From contig JAFDIV010000013.1 of assembly GCA_019307815.1 (NCBI GenBank), forward strand, positions 33,755 to 97,754: 64,000 bases of DNA, written 5' to 3'. Below, one piece after another: positions 9,044 through 18,096 of this stretch. The stretch comes from Deltaproteobacteria bacterium. GTDB lineage: Bacteria; Desulfobacterota; DSM-4660; Desulfatiglandales; Desulfatiglandaceae. Both the position numbers and the translations under genes were made by a program. The first letter of the stretch is position 1. Each line of letters begins with the position of its first letter. Below the pieces are notes generated by a model, which did not search any database, was not told where the DNA came from, and saw only the letters and a program-made list of their open reading frames with translations.

Positions 9044-9712
9044 TTAGGTGCTCTTTGGCTCGACTGATGAAATCTTAGCCTTTGGTACATCCGCCCGAAG
9101 TATCTGGGAAAAAAAGATATCCATGATCATATCCACCTTTTCGGGATAAGGATGTTCTTTGGGTTTTTCCAACCACAGGAAGAGAAATCCATTACTCAAA
9201 CTATCGAGACCCACTGCAAGGACATAGGGGTCTGCTGCACTGTTAAATATTTTTCTGCGCATCCCGGTCTTAAACACTTCAGCAAGTTTATGCAAAACCT
9301 CATCGTGGCTTTGACGGAGCTGGGTATCAAGCCCTGCTTTGATATTAAAGGTCGCGCCCCTTGTCTCTGTAAAGTAAAGACGGATCATAGGCAGGTTATC
9401 AGCAAATAGGTCTCCTTTGGTTTGCAAAAACCTTCGAAGCTTGTCCATTTCATCGCTTGGGATCTCGAGCACAGAGGTCAGTGTGTGATGAAAGGTCTCA
9501 GCAAGCCGCAATACCAAGGCCTTGTAGAGCTCTTCCTTGTTCTCGAAGAACTTGTAGAGGGTACCGATCGCAAACTCGGCCTTTTTGGCAATCTCCTGCA
9601 TTGGAACATTATGATACCCCTTTTCAGAGAAAAGCCTCAGGGCAACATCAAGGATCTCATTTCGGTGTCTTAAATATTCTCTTTGGCGGCGTGTAAGGGT
9701 GTTGTTTTGCAT
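9044..9712 (-). CDS. TetR/AcrR-family transcriptional regulator
   Basis: A 222-residue repressor. Residues 12-60 hold the TetR helix-turn-helix: EILDVALRLFSEKGYHN, VPMQEIAKKAEFAIGTLY and KFFENKEELYKAL are the three classical blocks. The remainder is an all-helical ligand-binding and dimerisation domain. It heads the tolC-MFP-RND operon, and a 34-base palindrome overlaps its promoter (9725-9758), so it most likely represses its own operon until a pump substrate binds. Confidence 0.92.
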   Translation of the reverse strand: MQNNTLTRRQREYLRHRNEILDVALRLFSEKGYHNVPMQEIAKKAEFAIGTLYKFFENKEELYKALVLRLAETFHHTLTSVLEIPSDEMDKLRRFLQTKGDLFADNLPMIRLYFTETRGATFNIKAGLDTQLRQSHDEVLHKLAEVFKTGMRRKIFNSAADPYVLAVGLDSLSNGFLFLWLEKPKEHPYPEKVDMIMDIFFSQILRADVPKAKISSVEPKST

Positions 9713-9724
9713 GGGCTTGCCATG

Positions 9725-9761
9725 TGAATAATCATTCTATTTTATGAATGCAAATTCACAA
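9725..9761 (-). promoter_or_regulatory. tetR promoter with palindromic operator
   Basis: The palindrome TGAAT-aat-CATTC (9725-9737), an 8-base AT spacer, then GAATG-caa-ATTCA (9746-9758) is perfect in its ten conserved arm bases per side. On the minus strand it overlaps a possible -35 TTGTGA (9756-9761) and -10 TAGAAT (9734-9739), spaced by 16. The geometry fits a TetR-family operator that blocks RNA polymerase. It lies 12 bases upstream of the start codon. Confidence 0.7.
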
Positions 9762-9858
9762 CCAATGCACGTACTTTAGGTATTTAGCCAGAGGTGTCAA
9801 GGAAAAACTGAGGGCAGGATGGCCCCAGGAGAGGGTTTCGCAAATCTTTCCAAGTACC

Positions 9859-12732
9859 CTATTTCCCGAAATCCTTCTTGTTTCTCTTGGCCAGTTGCTT
9901 CAGAATCTTCTCCAGTTCCTTCAGCTCTTTTCCATAGGCCGCCCAGTCACCTTGGCGCAAATGGGCCTTTGCCTTGTTATAGTGCTCAAGGGCCATGGCC
10001 GCCAGATTGCCTGAAAGGGCAGGGGGGGCAGAGGGTTGAACTGTAGGCGGAAACCTTGATGGAACAAGGCCTTTGGCCAGTAGCTTGTAAAGGGCTGTGT
10101 TGAGGTCCCGTTCCATTGCTAGGCGATTTCCAAAGGCAACAATGATTCTTTTTAGTTCCGGCAGGGCTGCAGTTGTCTCTCGAGGTGCTGTTGGCCCATA
10201 TCTACGGGCCGCAGGTCGCACCCTTGGTCGAGTTCGGTTGCTGGAGGGAGAGGGCTGAGGGGCTGCTGCTTGCTCTTGGTTTGCCACCAGATAGATCGGC
10301 TCCACGTAGATAAAGCTCTTTCGGATGGGAATGGCCAGTAGGTTACCTCTAATAACTGTTGAGCCTCTTTGGCCCCAGAGAGTGAGCTCTCGGGAGATCT
10401 GAGTCTGCTGATCTACTCTGGCCTCAATCTGCATGGGGCCGAACACAAGCTTTTCCTTGGGCAGCTTGTAGACGATCAGCTTTCCATAATCGTCAAGATC
10501 ACATCTGGCGGCAAGCCATGCGATCATATTGTCCTTTTTTGAGGGAGTAAAAGGGATCATCAGCACAAATTCGTCTTTGGCCTCCCCCGGTAGTCTCAGG
10601 ATCACGTGATAGGGCTCCATTTCTCTGGGGGTGCTCCCATAGATTTCACTGGGGATTTCCCATAGGTCTTCCTGGTTGTAGAAGACTTGAACGTCCTTCA
10701 TATGGTAGCTATGGTAAATATTGGCTTGAACCCTGAACAGGTCCTTTGGGTACCGGATATGCTTTTGTAGATCCTTTGGCATTGTCTGGAAGTCTTTGAA
10801 AAGACGGGGGAATATTTCAGCATAGCTCTTCACAATGGGATCTTTTTGATCGATCACATAAAATGTCACGTCTCCGTTATAGGCATTGATCACCACTTTA
10901 ACGGAATTGCGGATATAATTGACCTGGATAGTGTCATGAAAAGGAGTTCTGGTGGAGTAGGGGTACATGTTGGAAACGGTGTATGCATCCTGGATCCAGT
11001 AAAGCTTTCCTTCGGAGATCACCAGGTAGGGATCTTCATCATACTCAAGGAATGGGGCAATGGTCCGAACCCGTTGGTCAATTCGGCGGTTGTACATGAT
11101 TCTGGATTGGGGCCCCAGATAAGTTGTGAAAAGGATTTGGGGGTCCAAAAACTCCAGGGAAAATAAAAGCCTTCTCACAAATGAGCCAATAGGGATCCCG
11201 CCCTTTCCTTGATAAGAGGTGTAGACGTTTTTGTCTCCTTTTGGGTAGTCGAACTCTTTTGTCTTGGTATTGACCAGCACATAGTCTTGTGTTTGCTCGC
11301 CATAGTATATTTCCGGCCGGGTTATCTTTAGATCTACATCTATAGAGGGGGGCAGGTCTTTCACAATGAGGCGGGGGAGGCCTTCGCGTGTCACTTCACT
11401 GACCGGGCTTGCAGCAAGACCGTAGCCGTGCGTGTAAATTAGGTGTCTGTTAACCCAGGTGTTTGCTTGAGGTGGAAGTTGAGTAGAGACTAATTCCCTT
11501 GCCGAAAGGTTGATTTGCCTGTATTCATTTTGGAGCACATAGCGGTCTACGTCCACATCTTTAAAATTGTAGTAAAGGCGAATGGCCTGGAGTTGTCTAT
11601 AAGTTTGCAACAATGGGCGTTTGTCCCATATCCTGATATTTCGGATGGTCCCTTTGTCTGCCTCAATGTCTCTTAATTCAAGCTGTCCGGTTACAGGAAA
11701 TTTAACTTCCTTGATTGTGTCGAGACCGTAGGCCCTGTTGGTGTACTCAATATTGTAACCTATGTAAGGGGCCTCCTTTGCTAGCTCATTAGGCTTGACC
11801 ACGAATTTTTGGACAGCGACCGGCAGGATATTTGAGAGCAAAAAGATAAGCGCAATCCATATGCCTGCCCCCATGATGATCAGCCTGTTTCCCCTAAACC
11901 GAAGGCCGTTGACCAATAAGAATAAGGAAAAAACCACACAGGCCAGGCCAAGGGCCATATAGGTAGGTATTCTTACATGTACGTCCGTGTAACTTGCCCC
12001 GAACGCGGCCCCATTGGTGGAGTAGGACAGGCCAAATATCTTTAAATAGTAACCCCATCCAATGGCCAGTACAATGATTGCACCCAGAAAAGCAAGGTGT
12101 CCCTTGGCCACTGTGGCCATTGTAAACTTGGGAGCTGAGGGCGGCCTTCCATTGGTTTGGGTGAATTCTCCCATATTTACTATCTGAATGGCCCCACTCT
12201 TGAAATACCAGAGAATTGTGAAGATTCCCGCAAACACCAGACAGGTAAGTACCTGGGCTTGAAGGAAGAGGTAAAAGGGCAGCGAGAAGACGAAAAAGGC
12301 TATTTCCTTGTCGAATATTGGATCTTTGATGCCAAAGGGCTTGGCATGAAAGTATCGCAAGATCATGTCCCAGTTCGAAGAGGCCCGGATTCCCATGACA
12401 AGCCCAATAAAGAGGATGAGACCTATTAAAAGGAGGGTCCCGGCCCCACCTGTAAGCCCGGTCTGGGAAAGGGGATTATCAGAGACCTTGGACAGAGGAA
12501 CAAGACCAGCACGTCTGCTGAGGCGCTGGGCAAGGAAGATGCTGATAAAAGTGACAGCAAGGAAAAAGAGCCAAACCACAAGTCCAAGGCCCACCTTGCT
12601 CCACAGGGTGGTCCAGAAGACGGACGAATAGCCCAACTCCCCGAACCAAAGCCAGTCCGGATACATGGAAATTGCCCACCAAAAAAGTACCAGTACTGCG
12701 CCCAAAAGTACCAATAATGCTCTTTTTTTCAT
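9859..12732 (-). CDS. UPF0182 family large membrane protein
   Basis: A 957-residue protein of the UPF0182/COG1615 family. About seven transmembrane helices fill residues 1-310 (for example LLVLLGAVLVLFWWAI and the run near 205-300). A large extracytoplasmic region follows, containing family motifs such as NIEYTNRAYGLD, HLIYTHGYGLAASPV and PYSTRTPFHDTIQVNYIRNSVKVV (given here only as position about 585-610). A Pro/Arg-rich linker at about 845-875 precedes a C-terminal helical domain with TPR-like character. The family has no established function. It is transcribed alone on the minus strand, 147 bases upstream of tetR. Confidence 0.9.
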   Translation of the reverse strand: MKKRALLVLLGAVLVLFWWAISMYPDWLWFGELGYSSVFWTTLWSKVGLGLVVWLFFLAVTFISIFLAQRLSRRAGLVPLSKVSDNPLSQTGLTGGAGTLLLIGLILFIGLVMGIRASSNWDMILRYFHAKPFGIKDPIFDKEIAFFVFSLPFYLFLQAQVLTCLVFAGIFTILWYFKSGAIQIVNMGEFTQTNGRPPSAPKFTMATVAKGHLAFLGAIIVLAIGWGYYLKIFGLSYSTNGAAFGASYTDVHVRIPTYMALGLACVVFSLFLLVNGLRFRGNRLIIMGAGIWIALIFLLSNILPVAVQKFVVKPNELAKEAPYIGYNIEYTNRAYGLDTIKEVKFPVTGQLELRDIEADKGTIRNIRIWDKRPLLQTYRQLQAIRLYYNFKDVDVDRYVLQNEYRQINLSARELVSTQLPPQANTWVNRHLIYTHGYGLAASPVSEVTREGLPRLIVKDLPPSIDVDLKITRPEIYYGEQTQDYVLVNTKTKEFDYPKGDKNVYTSYQGKGGIPIGSFVRRLLFSLEFLDPQILFTTYLGPQSRIMYNRRIDQRVRTIAPFLEYDEDPYLVISEGKLYWIQDAYTVSNMYPYSTRTPFHDTIQVNYIRNSVKVVINAYNGDVTFYVIDQKDPIVKSYAEIFPRLFKDFQTMPKDLQKHIRYPKDLFRVQANIYHSYHMKDVQVFYNQEDLWEIPSEIYGSTPREMEPYHVILRLPGEAKDEFVLMIPFTPSKKDNMIAWLAARCDLDDYGKLIVYKLPKEKLVFGPMQIEARVDQQTQISRELTLWGQRGSTVIRGNLLAIPIRKSFIYVEPIYLVANQEQAAAPQPSPSSNRTRPRVRPAARRYGPTAPRETTAALPELKRIIVAFGNRLAMERDLNTALYKLLAKGLVPSRFPPTVQPSAPPALSGNLAAMALEHYNKAKAHLRQGDWAAYGKELKELEKILKQLAKRNKKDFGK

Positions 12733-12935
12733 AAGGTATCCTTCCCGGGCTCTGGATAAGGCCCTTTTGCCTTTTGTCGATAGGATAGTGCGAGCCTAGA
12801 CGAATCATATGGGTTTCATTTACCAAGTGCAAGGAAATTAAATAATAGAAATGCCTTGCCTCCTTTTTTTGGACTGTGGTATTGACTATTCAACGTGTAA
12901 TATAGCTTTAAGCCTGTATGCCATAAAGAATAGCC

Positions 12936-14663
12936 ATGGAGGAGAAACACCAACTGGACGAAACGAGGAAAGACTGGGCGGATATCTTCCTTACTGGTGG
13001 TACAGTCCTAAATGTATATTCTGGGGAGCTATTAGAGACGAATGTAGCCATAACAGGAGAAAGATTTTCCTATGTCGGGGATTCTTCAGATCTAGTGGGA
13101 CGTGACACCAAGGTCATCGACATGTCAAATAAATTGTTGGTGCCGGGTTACATTGACCCCCATTTTCATCCCTGGTTTGTTTACAACCCCATATCCTTTG
13201 CCCAAGAGGTTTGCCCACTAGGTATCACCACACTTTTTTGTGATAACCTCCTGTTTTATATGCTTATGGGGGTGGAGCGGTTTGAAGGATTTATGCATGC
13301 CTTTTCCCAGATGCCCATCAAATTTTTCTGGTTCTGCAGGGCCGTGCCCCAGACACCCATGGTAGAGGAAGATGCCCTTTTTTCGCTGGAAAATTTGAAG
13401 AGGCTTTTAGGGAGCCCTTATGTGCAATCATTAGGAGAGATAACAAGATGGCCCCAAGTCATAAAGGGAGATGAAAAGATTTCAGAGATGATAAAATTCA
13501 CAAAGACCTTGAAAAAGAGGGTGGATGGCCATACTGCAGGGGCCAAGTACGACCAGGTGGGCCTTCTTTCAAGGGCCGGAATAGAGTCCTGCCACGAGGC
13601 AATCACTGCCCAAGAGGTCTTGGATAGACTGCGGTTGGGCATGTATGTGATTTTGAGGGAGAGCTCACTACGGCAAGACCTTAAAGATTTGCTAAGGGTT
13701 GTAACGGAAAACAAGGTGCTCACAGACCGCCTTATGCTCACCACTGACTGTTCGGCACCTGCGTTTTATCAGGACTTCGGGATTACAGATCATATTCTGA
13801 AGATAGCCATTGAAATGGGGATAGATCCTGTGCTGGTCTACCGGATGGTCACCATCAATCCAGCGGTCTATTTTGGCATGGATCATGAGATCGGTGGGAT
13901 CGCCCCTGGTAGGTTTGCGGATTTGGTTGTTCTGAATGACCTTAGGAACCCAGCACCGGAGATAGTAATTTCCAAAGGACAGATTATAGCTCAGGATGGA
14001 AGACTGCTTGAGCCATTTCCAAATGTGGATTGGGAGTATTTCTTACCGCCAGCCTCTTTCAGCAAAAATAACTGGAAGGCTAAAGAGGGACTCTTTGGGA
14101 TAAGGAGTGATAAGGAAGATATCAGATTCCCTGTGATTAACCTGATCAAGCCCGTGATCACTCGGCTTGAATGGGAGAAGTTTCAGGTAAAGAATGGGCT
14201 TGTGGACCTGGGCAATGGGCAAGAACATTGCTTTATTACCTTGATTCATAGAGATGGCCAGTGGGTAAGAAACGGCATAATAAAGGGTTTTGGCAATGTG
14301 GATGGCTTTGCCTCTTCATTTAACACGGCTGCCCAAATCCTGGTCATAGGTCGTGATCGTACTGCCATGGCAGCCGCAGTAAACAGGGTGCTCGAGATAA
14401 GGGGAGGGGTCGTTGGGGTTGAAAAGGACCGTATTGCTTATGAATTACCCCTTCCCATTGGAGGAATTATGTCAGATAAGCCCATGAATGAGCTGGCAGA
14501 GAAGGAGCGTGAACTGAAGGCCTTTCTTGCCGCCAGAGGCTATCCCTTTCATGACCCCTTTTATACCCTTGTGTTTTTGCCTAATGATTTCTTGCCTGAG
14601 GTACGCATCAACTATCGGGGCATTGTAAATATCAAGACCAATGAGGTTTTATGGCCATGGTAA
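12936..14663 (+). CDS. Adenine-deaminase-like amidohydrolase with altered active site
   Basis: A 575-residue metal-dependent hydrolase with the full adenine deaminase layout: small beta domain, TIM-barrel amidohydrolase domain, and the adenine-deaminase C-terminal domain (LPLPIGGIMSD near residue 505). Metal ligands remain: HxH at 76/78 (IDPHFHPW), DGHTAGA, ESCHEA and the Asp of TTDCSAP. However, the usual HIESS, DPHE and TDDR signatures of true adenine deaminases are replaced (HPWF, DNLL, TDCS), and the C-terminal SHDSHN-type site reads FNTAAQ. It is therefore a divergent paralogue whose substrate may not be adenine. The Fe-S protein gene 75 bases downstream may be co-transcribed. Confidence 0.8.
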   Translation: MEEKHQLDETRKDWADIFLTGGTVLNVYSGELLETNVAITGERFSYVGDSSDLVGRDTKVIDMSNKLLVPGYIDPHFHPWFVYNPISFAQEVCPLGITTLFCDNLLFYMLMGVERFEGFMHAFSQMPIKFFWFCRAVPQTPMVEEDALFSLENLKRLLGSPYVQSLGEITRWPQVIKGDEKISEMIKFTKTLKKRVDGHTAGAKYDQVGLLSRAGIESCHEAITAQEVLDRLRLGMYVILRESSLRQDLKDLLRVVTENKVLTDRLMLTTDCSAPAFYQDFGITDHILKIAIEMGIDPVLVYRMVTINPAVYFGMDHEIGGIAPGRFADLVVLNDLRNPAPEIVISKGQIIAQDGRLLEPFPNVDWEYFLPPASFSKNNWKAKEGLFGIRSDKEDIRFPVINLIKPVITRLEWEKFQVKNGLVDLGNGQEHCFITLIHRDGQWVRNGIIKGFGNVDGFASSFNTAAQILVIGRDRTAMAAAVNRVLEIRGGVVGVEKDRIAYELPLPIGGIMSDKPMNELAEKERELKAFLAARGYPFHDPFYTLVFLPNDFLPEVRINYRGIVNIKTNEVLWPW

Positions 14664-14737
14664 ACTAATAGCGGACTGGGGAGAGTTTCATCTAGAGACC
14701 TTTGATTTTAAGCTTTAATAAAAGAAAGGATTTGCAT

Positions 14738-15739
14738 ATGTGGCATGCAGAAAGGTGTGATTTATGTGGAGAGTGTTTGGTTCAGTGCCAATACCTCAAT
14801 TACACTAGGGAAGAGGCAGTAGTTCAAATTAGGCAGCTTATTGAGGGAAGGGCTGCTGAAATATTAAAGGATTGTGTGACGTGCTGTGCGTGCAACGAGT
14901 ACTGCCCTGCTGGGGCCAACCCCTTTGATTTGATAAATCATCTTCAAGAGGTCCATAAATCTCTTCCTATTCCGGAAAAGGTGAAAAGGTTTATGGACGC
15001 TGGCGCTACAGTGCCTTCTGTTCTGAAAAAGGGTGATGGTTCAAGACCTGCTCTTTCCCTATGTGTTATGGAGCCTTTTATGCCAAAGGACGCTATAGGC
15101 GGCCAGATGTTTGAAAATATGACCATTGCCAAAGGAGGGGAGTACTTTTGCTATTTGGGTTATGTTCATATTGGTATGGATAGTCCTCTTGAGGCTAATG
15201 CCAAGCGTTTTGTGGATTCCCTCGCATCCATCGGTTCAGAGGAAGTAGTGTTGCTTCATGCAGACTGCCATGCCATGATTTCTAGAATGCCAGACTATGG
15301 GATCAAGGTTCCTTTCAAGGCTACCCACATCGTTGAATATATGAAAGAATACCTTGAGGAGCATCGGGCCGAGATCAAGCCACTTGGGCGAAGGATAGCA
15401 TATCAAAGACCTTGCGCCTCCAGATATTCGTCAGAGGTTGAGCCAATACTGGACGAAATGTTTGGTCTTATGGGCGTGGAAAGGGTTAAGAGGAAATATG
15501 ATCGGATTTCTGCAAGATGCTGTGGTGGCCTTTTTTCGCGAATTTATCCTGAAAGAATTATGCCAATGGTGAAGGAAAACATAGATGACGCGGTGCAAGC
15601 TGGTGCAGAGGCGTTGGTTTTTCTTTGTCCATTGTGTATGGGAGCACTGGGAAAGTTGGCTGCAGAGAAGGGTCTTAGGCCTATCTTCATAACTCAACTT
15701 GCCCGCATGTGCTTAGGTGAACTCGAGTTTCCGGCCTAG
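14738..15739 (+). CDS. HdrB/HdrD-like (CCG-domain) Fe-S protein
   Basis: A 333-residue electron-transfer protein. The N-terminal ferredoxin-like part carries two cysteine clusters (CDLCGECLVQC and CVTCCACNEYCP), each a 4Fe-4S motif of the HdrC/GlpC type. The C-terminal half has CCG-type cysteines (RPCASRYSS, CCGGLFSR, FLCPLCMG) that bind an Fe-S cluster in heterodisulfide-reductase-like subunits. An upstream in-frame TTG (14702) exists, but the ATG at 14738 has an AAAGGA site seven bases ahead and begins just before the first cluster. The partner is unknown; by family it oxidises or reduces thiols or quinols. Being 75 bases after the amidohydrolase gene, it may share its transcript. Confidence 0.82.
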   Translation: MWHAERCDLCGECLVQCQYLNYTREEAVVQIRQLIEGRAAEILKDCVTCCACNEYCPAGANPFDLINHLQEVHKSLPIPEKVKRFMDAGATVPSVLKKGDGSRPALSLCVMEPFMPKDAIGGQMFENMTIAKGGEYFCYLGYVHIGMDSPLEANAKRFVDSLASIGSEEVVLLHADCHAMISRMPDYGIKVPFKATHIVEYMKEYLEEHRAEIKPLGRRIAYQRPCASRYSSEVEPILDEMFGLMGVERVKRKYDRISARCCGGLFSRIYPERIMPMVKENIDDAVQAGAEALVFLCPLCMGALGKLAAEKGLRPIFITQLARMCLGELEFPA

Positions 15740-16107
15740 CTCGTTTGCCATTCTCCCTCCATATTGGGGCTTGGTATTGCCTTGGCTGGTATAAGGTCTA
15801 CATACGTGCTAGTAACAGCCCCGGCATCTACCTGCCTCCTTACCGACGAGCTCATCCAGTGCATTTCACCGGGTTGATAGTCTTTGGGGATGCGTGCTAC
15901 CAGGTCTTCTAGATTATGTCGTCTTCGCTTCCGTATAGCCGAAGTATAGCTCTATCGAGTCAAGTAGTTAGGACTAAGATGGTGAAGCCATATTTTGGCC
16001 CGTGATGGAGGGGGGGATTACCCTTAATTTTTTATGGGTTGACGTAAGATCGTGGATTCTCATGGAAATTTAGAGCTCTAAGCATACTTTTTTGGCGATT
16101 TATTTTG
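15740..16107. other. Intergenic stretch with possible antitoxin remnant
   Basis: There is no intact gene. On the minus strand, 15918 down to 15736, one frame reads NLEDLVARIPKDYQPGEM, which resembles the C-terminal tail of AbrB/MazE-type antitoxins (EDLLARIPEDYQPEEV-like). The upstream part of such a gene is interrupted by stops, and no toxin follows. I treat this as a possible decayed antitoxin. The rest of the stretch shows nothing recognisable. Confidence 0.3.
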
Positions 16108-16136
16108 TTGACTTTCAGTAAAACTTCCACTAAAAT
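16108..16136 (+). promoter_or_regulatory. Probable sigma70 promoter of the lexA operon
   Basis: A -35 box TTGACT (16108-16113) and -10 box TAAAAT (16131-16136) are separated by 17 bases and lie 46 bases before the lexA start. The spacer carries the near-direct repeat CAGTAAAA/CACTAAAA, a candidate LexA operator. The SOS box of this lineage is not known to me, so operator identity is a guess. Confidence 0.6.
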
Positions 16137-16181
16137 AATTTCGTCTTAACTTCACCTTACCCTTTAACGCGAGAGGCTTAT

Positions 16182-16787
16182 ATGAAACTTACGCCCAAGC
16201 AAAAAGATGTACTGGCCTACATCGCCCATTACATGGATAGATGGGGCCATTCTCCCAGCTTTGAGGAGATCCGGGCACACTTCGGATTCCGGTCCTATAA
16301 CACGGTCAGCACCTATCTCAAGATCCTGGAACGTAAGGGGTATATCCGTTTACCTCGCCGGAAAAATCAAAAGCGGGCCATTGAGGTGGTCAAGCCTGTA
16401 GAGGCCAATCGTTTTGAGTTTCCACTGCTGGGTAGGGTGGCCGCGGGAAAGCCTATAGAGGCCATAGAAGATATTCAGACAATAGAACTTCCTTCATCTA
16501 TGATTCAAGGGGAAGATCATTTTGTGCTTCAGGTTCAGGGTGACTCCATGGAAGAAGACGGTATCCTGGACGGCGACTACGTAGTGGTAAGGAAGCAGGC
16601 CACTGCAGAAAACGGGGAGACCGTGGTGGCCGTTATTGAGAATGAGGCGACAATAAAAAAATACTACAAACGAAAAGACCACGTGGAACTCCGCCCCGCA
16701 CACAAGGGTATGGAGCCCATCATAGTCAAAGAAGGAACATTTCGCATTGAGGGGAAGGTGGTGGGGGTGATCAGGTATTATAAATAG
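16182..16787 (+). CDS. lexA: LexA SOS repressor
   Basis: A 201-residue repressor-protease. Residues 1-65 form the LexA winged helix (LTPKQKDVLAYI, GHSPSFEEIRAHFGF). The C-terminal S24-type peptidase domain contains the autocleavage Ala88-Gly89 (GRVAAGKP), catalytic Ser122 (GDSMEEDGI) and Lys159 (EATIKKYY). All key residues are present, so RecA-stimulated self-cleavage should work. It heads a three-gene cassette with imuB and dnaE2, the typical arrangement for damage-inducible mutagenesis, and probably represses its own operon. Confidence 0.95.
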   Translation: MKLTPKQKDVLAYIAHYMDRWGHSPSFEEIRAHFGFRSYNTVSTYLKILERKGYIRLPRRKNQKRAIEVVKPVEANRFEFPLLGRVAAGKPIEAIEDIQTIELPSSMIQGEDHFVLQVQGDSMEEDGILDGDYVVVRKQATAENGETVVAVIENEATIKKYYKRKDHVELRPAHKGMEPIIVKEGTFRIEGKVVGVIRYYK

Positions 16788-16830
16788 CTTTCAGTTACCA
16801 GCAATTAGCTTGAGATAAAAAAACGAAGCC

Positions 16831-18003
16831 ATGAGTATGCTACGCCATATCATCCATCTCCACATCCCTGCATTTCCCATTGCAGTGGCAAGGGTCGTGG
16901 AGCCCCGGCTGCGGGGCTGGCCCGTGGCAGTGGCTCATCCTCAATCTGAGAGGGCCTTAATCCTCTGTGTGTCCCATGAGGCCAGAGGGGAAGGGATCTT
17001 CAAGGGGATGCCCGTCTCCCGTGCCGGGGCCCTATGCCCACATCTCAGGATCATTCCCCCCAATCCCGAGCTTACTGAAAGGGCCTTTCGTGCCCTGACC
17101 TCACTGGTTGCTTGTTACACACCCCTGTGGGAGCCCGCAAGGCCTGGCCACATCTACCTGGATCTCACTGGAACCGAACGCCTGTGGGGAAGGGCGAGGG
17201 ATACGGCATACCGCATTAATCGCGAGGTTAAGGCCAGGTTGGATCTGTTGGGAACAGCAGGAGTGGCAGCTAACAAAATGGTCTCAAGCATTGCCTCCAG
17301 AATTATCCCTAAAGAGGAACAGATTCTGGATGTGGCCTACGGCCAGGAAGGCGCCTTCATGGCCCCTCTTAAGGTGACCGTAGTACCCGGAATCGGACGC
17401 TTTCACCTGAAGATGCTCCTTGAGGATCTTGGCATCATCAAGGTACACCAACTGGCGGCCCTGGATATGGAAAGCCTACACCTCATTTTCGGCTCACGTG
17501 CCACGATCATCCACCAGAGGACTATGGGTATTGATCCTACCCCCGTGTACCCAACCCCACAAAAACCCTTGGTATGCGAAGAGATCACCCTTGCCGAAGA
17601 TGAAAACGATAATGAAAGGCTCTTGGCTGTCCTTCATCGCATGGTGGAGCGGTGTGCAAGGCGGCTCAGGGAAAGGGAAGCGTGCCCGCAAAGGGCAGGG
17701 ATCGTTATTCGATATGCAGATCACGTGGAAATAAGGCGACAATGCCGACTCCCCTGTCTTACCTACTGGGATTTTGAACTTTACCAACATCTTAAAAGGC
17801 TGTTTTTTAAGGCCTGTACCCGCAGGACCCGCATAAGGTTCATGAGGATATGGTTCTCCGAGCTTTGTTATGAAGACAAACAGCTTCCTTTGTTTAACTG
17901 TCCCTCCCCCTGGAAGGAGAAAAGCAAGGCTATTGTACAGGCACTGGATAAGATCAGGACCCGCTACGGGGAAAACGCAATCCAATATGCAAGAGCAGCA
18001 TGA
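16831..18003 (+). CDS. imuB: ImuB-like Y-family protein, catalytically degenerate
   Basis: A 390-residue Y-family DNA polymerase homologue. The fold is clear (IYLDLTGTERLWGRA, GVAANKMVSSIASRI, VPGIGRFHLKMLLEDLGI). The catalytic carboxylates of active DinB enzymes are absent: the IIHxD motif reads IIHLH (His11) and the SIDEA motif reads RPGHI (Gly106, His107). Loss of these residues is the hallmark of ImuB, which acts as a clamp- and polymerase-binding hub for DnaE2. A clamp-binding-like QLPLF occurs near residue 349. It lies 43 bases after lexA and 93 before dnaE2. The intact DinB at 28663 is a useful contrast. Confidence 0.88.
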   Translation: MSMLRHIIHLHIPAFPIAVARVVEPRLRGWPVAVAHPQSERALILCVSHEARGEGIFKGMPVSRAGALCPHLRIIPPNPELTERAFRALTSLVACYTPLWEPARPGHIYLDLTGTERLWGRARDTAYRINREVKARLDLLGTAGVAANKMVSSIASRIIPKEEQILDVAYGQEGAFMAPLKVTVVPGIGRFHLKMLLEDLGIIKVHQLAALDMESLHLIFGSRATIIHQRTMGIDPTPVYPTPQKPLVCEEITLAEDENDNERLLAVLHRMVERCARRLREREACPQRAGIVIRYADHVEIRRQCRLPCLTYWDFELYQHLKRLFFKACTRRTRIRFMRIWFSELCYEDKQLPLFNCPSPWKEKSKAIVQALDKIRTRYGENAIQYARAA

Positions 18004-18010
18004 AATATCA

Positions 18011-18090
18011 GGCATTGGGCGCAAGGCATTGGGCACTAGGTTTAGGGTGGCCATCATTCTGGCTCCTGACCACTGACTACCGGATTCTTT
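18011..18090. repeat. Short tandem-like spacer repeat between imuB and dnaE2
   Basis: Two copies of GGCATTGGGC (18011-18020 and 18025-18034) are followed by a CTGACCACTGACTACC stretch (18065-18080). A similar pairing of GGCATTGGG and TCTGACTCCTAAC occurs in the gap at 3267-3347. It looks like a degenerate intergenic simple repeat that has expanded inside an operon. Confidence 0.45.
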
Positions 18091-18096
18091 AAAGTC

